From: Lingula anatina
Taxonomy: Eukaryota; Brachiopoda; Lingulata; Lingulida; Lingulidae
DNA: 64,000 bases
Assembly: GCF_001039355.2 (NCBI RefSeq)
Contig: NW_019775480.1
Coordinates: forward strand, 193,605 to 257,604
Direction: 5' to 3'
Part shown: positions 61,268 through 64,000 of the stretch, piece after piece
Layout of the letters: each line of letters begins with the position of its first letter
Position numbering within the stretch: the stretch's first letter is position 1
Translations under genes and position numbers: made by a program
Notes under the pieces: model-generated
What the model was told of the DNA's origin: nothing
What the model saw: only the letters and a program-made list of their open reading frames with translations
Databases searched by the model: none

Positions 61268-62380
61268 TGTCATGGTCTCAGACCGTCGTGGATTGAACTA
61301 TAAAATCAATTGTAGGCCTATTGCTTATTGGAGAATGTCTAAAATTTTAATTGTAACATATGGGAATAATCAATCAATTGAATATCAATACAGCAAAGAT
61401 GAAATTTGATTTAAAGAAGTTGTTTTGCCGCGATCGTTATTACAAGGTTGTGCCTTGACCGTCTTCGTTTATATTCCATAAAACTATACTTTGTATGTAT
61501 TAATGTCATTATCAAATCTTTTACAACAAAAAGAATAAGTAATAAAATTGGAAATAAAATGCTGTTCCTTCAATGCAGTATTATTTTTCACAGGCCCCAT
61601 AGAACAGTGTAAGTACAACGGTCCGATCACAGAACACTCTACTCACAACCACCCAGGCATTTATATTCAGGAGAGTAAATAATATTTTAATATATAAGTT
61701 TTGTACAAGAGGTCGGTAAAAATCACCTTCAACGTTTGCTTTCGGTCACGCAGTCTATCTCAGATTGATATCAAGAAGACTGTCGGCCAGGTGATATATA
61801 ATATAAAAGTCCAAGAATGTTGCGTAAGATTTCTACAGTAGTTTACCTCTTAAAAGAGTTTCTAATATTTATATATTAATACCAAGCCTATAAACATCTT
61901 CGGTTTAATATCAAAATAATTGTTCTAAAGAAAGAGAAATCAAAATATGATGGTAAGCTTGGTTTTTCAGCTAATGGTGTACATGTTATAAACCACATAT
62001 ATACACTTTTTCCCTAAATATATTGCCGTTTTGGCGAAATCAACTACCTGCTTTCAACCCTCGCGATCTATAGCGCCATTGTCTTATTTAGAGCATAACT
62101 CGAATTCTGGTCATTTTTATCTACTTACCCCCAAAAAAATCCATCATAAAATCAATACTATCCGCTCTTGCAGAGTGACTCACAGAACGTGATGCCATAT
62201 CGTACACTACCTGAGATAACCTCTAGTGGCAGATAACGTTGGACACGAGACAATATCAGCTCTTACCCTTAGGGCTACTTGTTGTTTCTTTTTTATTTCA
62301 ATGTCGATCAAATTTGGTGTTAGACACATTTTAGAAAGAAGAAAATCTGGAAATTTACTTGTCACTTAGAGGTTGATAAA
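61268..62380. other. Intergenic stretch, possible promoter at right end
   Basis: No coding exon was recognised. A CTCF-like ACCTCTAGTGG near 62218-62229 and the first-exon candidate at 62381 suggest that the last few hundred bases may be a promoter, but no core element is clear. Confidence 0.35.
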
Positions 62381-62402
62381 ATGGAAGATCACGATGAAAG
62401 AC
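62381..62402 (+). CDS. Possible first coding exon of a gene leaving the window
   Basis: GATAAAATGGAAGATCAC provides an ATG in good context (purine at -3, G at +4). The frame MEDHDER runs 22 nt to a strong donor, AC|GTGAGT. No matching acceptor exon was identified before 64000, so the gene, if real, would have a first intron longer than 1.6 kb. Very short first exons are common in animals, but chance is also plausible. Confidence 0.25.
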
Positions 62403-62478
62403 GTGAGTTTATGTGAATGTGTAAAAAAATAAAAATAAATAAATAAATAAATAAACAATATATGAGTGGAATTTAACG

Positions 62479-62691
62479 CCCCATTTCCATACATTAGATC
62501 GACCTACTTTAGATCGACCTAACTCCCTGGGGGTTCACGCTAAATAGCTGTCAGCCGGGCGGACACGAAAGTTAATTACCCCCTTATAGCTTGTAGTAGG
62601 CGGGACGGACATTTAAGTCGGATTGTCTGAAAGTAATCTAGTGAGACTCCCCGCGGGGATAGATCGATCTAAAATCTATGGGAATAGAGCC
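62479..62691. mobile_element. MITE with TAGATCGA termini, copy 2
   Basis: This is the second copy of the element at 17140-17362, in the same orientation. The ends are CCCCATTTCCATACATTAGA and ATCTATGGGAATAGAGC, with TAGATCGACCTA/TAGATCGATCTA inside them. The interior shares CTCCCTGGGGGTTCACGCTA, GTTAATTACCCCCTTA, GTAGGCGGGAC and AATCTAGTGAGACTCCCC. It is non-coding. Confidence 0.75.
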
Positions 62692-62743
62692 TAAGTGTCA
62701 GCTCGCTTTGTTTTAAAGGTAGTCTCACCTATCTTCTTATAGC

Positions 62744-62785
62744 CGTGTGTGTGTGTGTGTGAGTTTGTGTGTGTGTGTGTGTGTT
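62744..62785. repeat. (TG)n microsatellite
   Basis: About 18 TG units, interrupted once by AGTT. Confidence 0.9.
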
Positions 62786-63404
62786 AACTTCATGCTGTTA
62801 AAAAATTTAGATTACAACTTGAGTACTGCTCATTTCATACAAATCCCCCAACACGAGAATGGAGGTCTCTTCTCTTCTCTTGGAAAAAGACCCATTGTGA
62901 TAATAAAAACTTGATGCTATCTAAGGAAATCCAGAGTATAAAAAATTGGCTTTTATTCGTCGTTGCTACACCAAGGATGACAAGAAAACATCATTATATA
63001 TAATTACCACACCCAATGTTGAACCTTGCTGAAAGTCGAGGTATTCATTTGACTCCACCTGAAAAGGCACATTTCACCACAAATAGCACCTTAATAGTGG
63101 GTGAGGGATTGAGACGATTAGCCAAAGAATTATCCTTAGATTGAGGTAAGAACTGGGATTTTGCAAGATCATGACCAAAATATTTCGTCTTGTTGCTCAC
63201 TGTGCCATCTGAATACCTTAATTTTTAATAAGATTTTTAAATATAACAAGGCAGCAAAGCTGTCAAATGTACAGACAAAAAACAGAAAATAAAGATGCAA
63301 AATAGGTCATTTTGTCAATTTTGATGCAATAATAAATAATGCTTATAATAGCACTGTCAGTCAACACTGAATTTTAATCATGCACAACAGGTACCATGGT
63401 CAAT

Positions 63405-63575
63405 AACAGGACCGAACACAGAGATATTTTCTGACAGTATTCCAAAGTATCTATGTTGATCCATCCTCCATTTTTATGGTCTTCCAACAGAAAAAAATAG
63501 ATACCAGCCAATATAAACTTAATAACCTGACCGTCTTCCGGAAGACCCAGAAGATGGTCTCAATCCACCCCTTCA
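63405..63575 (-). mobile_element. MITE of the GGGGCGGAT family, eroded copy
   Basis: The internal sequence matches the copies at 32243-32422 and 2635-2777: GAGATATTTTCTGACAGTAT after the left end, ATGTTGATCCATCCTCC, and GACCGTCTTCCGGAAGACCC plus AGAAGATGGTCTCAATCCAC at the right. It is reversed relative to the intronic SPEF2 copy. The terminal CAGGGGCGG is damaged on both sides, so no target duplication could be read. Confidence 0.65.
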
Positions 63576-64000
63576 GTAAGATTACAGTTTCAGGACCATG
63601 AGAGTTCAAATTCTCATGATGAAAGTCTCAATATTTGAAAAATGATGACAGTCCATAAAATAATATTACATAATGTTTAAAGACATAAAAAACAATACAA
63701 CTGCTTATGTGAAAATATAGAAAATGATGCTGCCATTCAAACTTTTAATCTTTNCATCTGTGTCTGTACATAAAAATTAACCGAAGAGAGTTGAGAGTGA
63801 ACCAGCAGAAGCATGATACTGAGTGTGGCTTCCAGGAAGTCATGCAATTTTTCTTATCAGAAAATTATCCTTACGACTTGGTCTTGCAACAACCACTTCG
63901 GTACACGTGCACCTGCTACGTACGATTATGGAACAGAAGCGCGCAGCGCTTTTTTTTTTCTTTTTATTAACCCAGCGTCCTTTACATAGTGAAGATCGTC

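Larger units (their letters stand above)
62692..64000. other. Intergenic or intronic stretch to the window end
   Basis: It holds a TG microsatellite at 62744-62785, a third MITE copy at about 63405-63575 and an ambiguous base near 63754. No coding exon was recognised. It may be the first intron of the gene that possibly starts at 62381. Confidence 0.4.

Noticed and set aside
1-64000. Bacterial-type features (operons, ribosome binding sites, IS elements), tRNA and rRNA genes
   Set aside because: The window is clearly animal nuclear DNA with spliced genes. No tRNA box A/box B pair or rRNA-like segment was recognised on either strand by eye.

Overview
This is animal nuclear DNA. It is AT-rich, with spliced genes carrying GT-AG introns, long introns, many microsatellites and several non-autonomous DNA transposons. 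Intron-rich SPEF2 and full-length DHX29 orthologues, the transposon types and draft-assembly Ns suggest a marine invertebrate, perhaps a deuterostome or lophotrochozoan. That placement is inference; the species cannot be read from the window.

Layout. 1-8389 is gene-poor. It holds a cluster of AACGTT palindromes, a 2,675-bp hAT-like element with terminal inverted repeats and a target duplication, a decayed LINE reverse-transcriptase fragment, and a GC-richer patch. 8390-13939 (+) is a multi-exon gene I do not recognise; its second exon either contains a 58-nt intron or carries a frameshift. 16339-35066 (+) is a complete 42-exon SPEF2 model (1,966 aa), the cilium/flagellum central-apparatus protein. 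35568-46180 (-) is a complete 29-exon DHX29 model (1,368 aa), the ribosome-scanning DExH helicase. 46335-58665 (+) is a 17-exon gene (721 aa) joining a GNAT acetyltransferase-like domain to a C-terminal PARP-like domain. 58666-64000 holds a 1,365-bp foldback transposon, further MITE copies and a possible first exon of a gene that runs out of the window.

Gene relations. SPEF2 and DHX29 converge, with poly(A) signals about 90 bp apart. DHX29 and the GNAT-PARP gene are head to head; 154 bp separate their start codons and must serve as a shared promoter. SPEF2 has a likely RFX X-box about 100 bp before its start codon, as expected for a ciliary gene.

The most unusual signal is three tandem arrays that each copy an exon edge. 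(1) In SPEF2, a 60-bp unit carrying a 3' splice site and the exon start gives five successive acceptors, all in frame. (2) In SPEF2, a 34-bp unit carrying an exon end and 5' splice site gives 16 successive donors; using any donor but the first adds a stop codon. (3) In the GNAT-PARP gene, the end of the last coding exon, including its stop codon, is repeated about five times into the 3' UTR.
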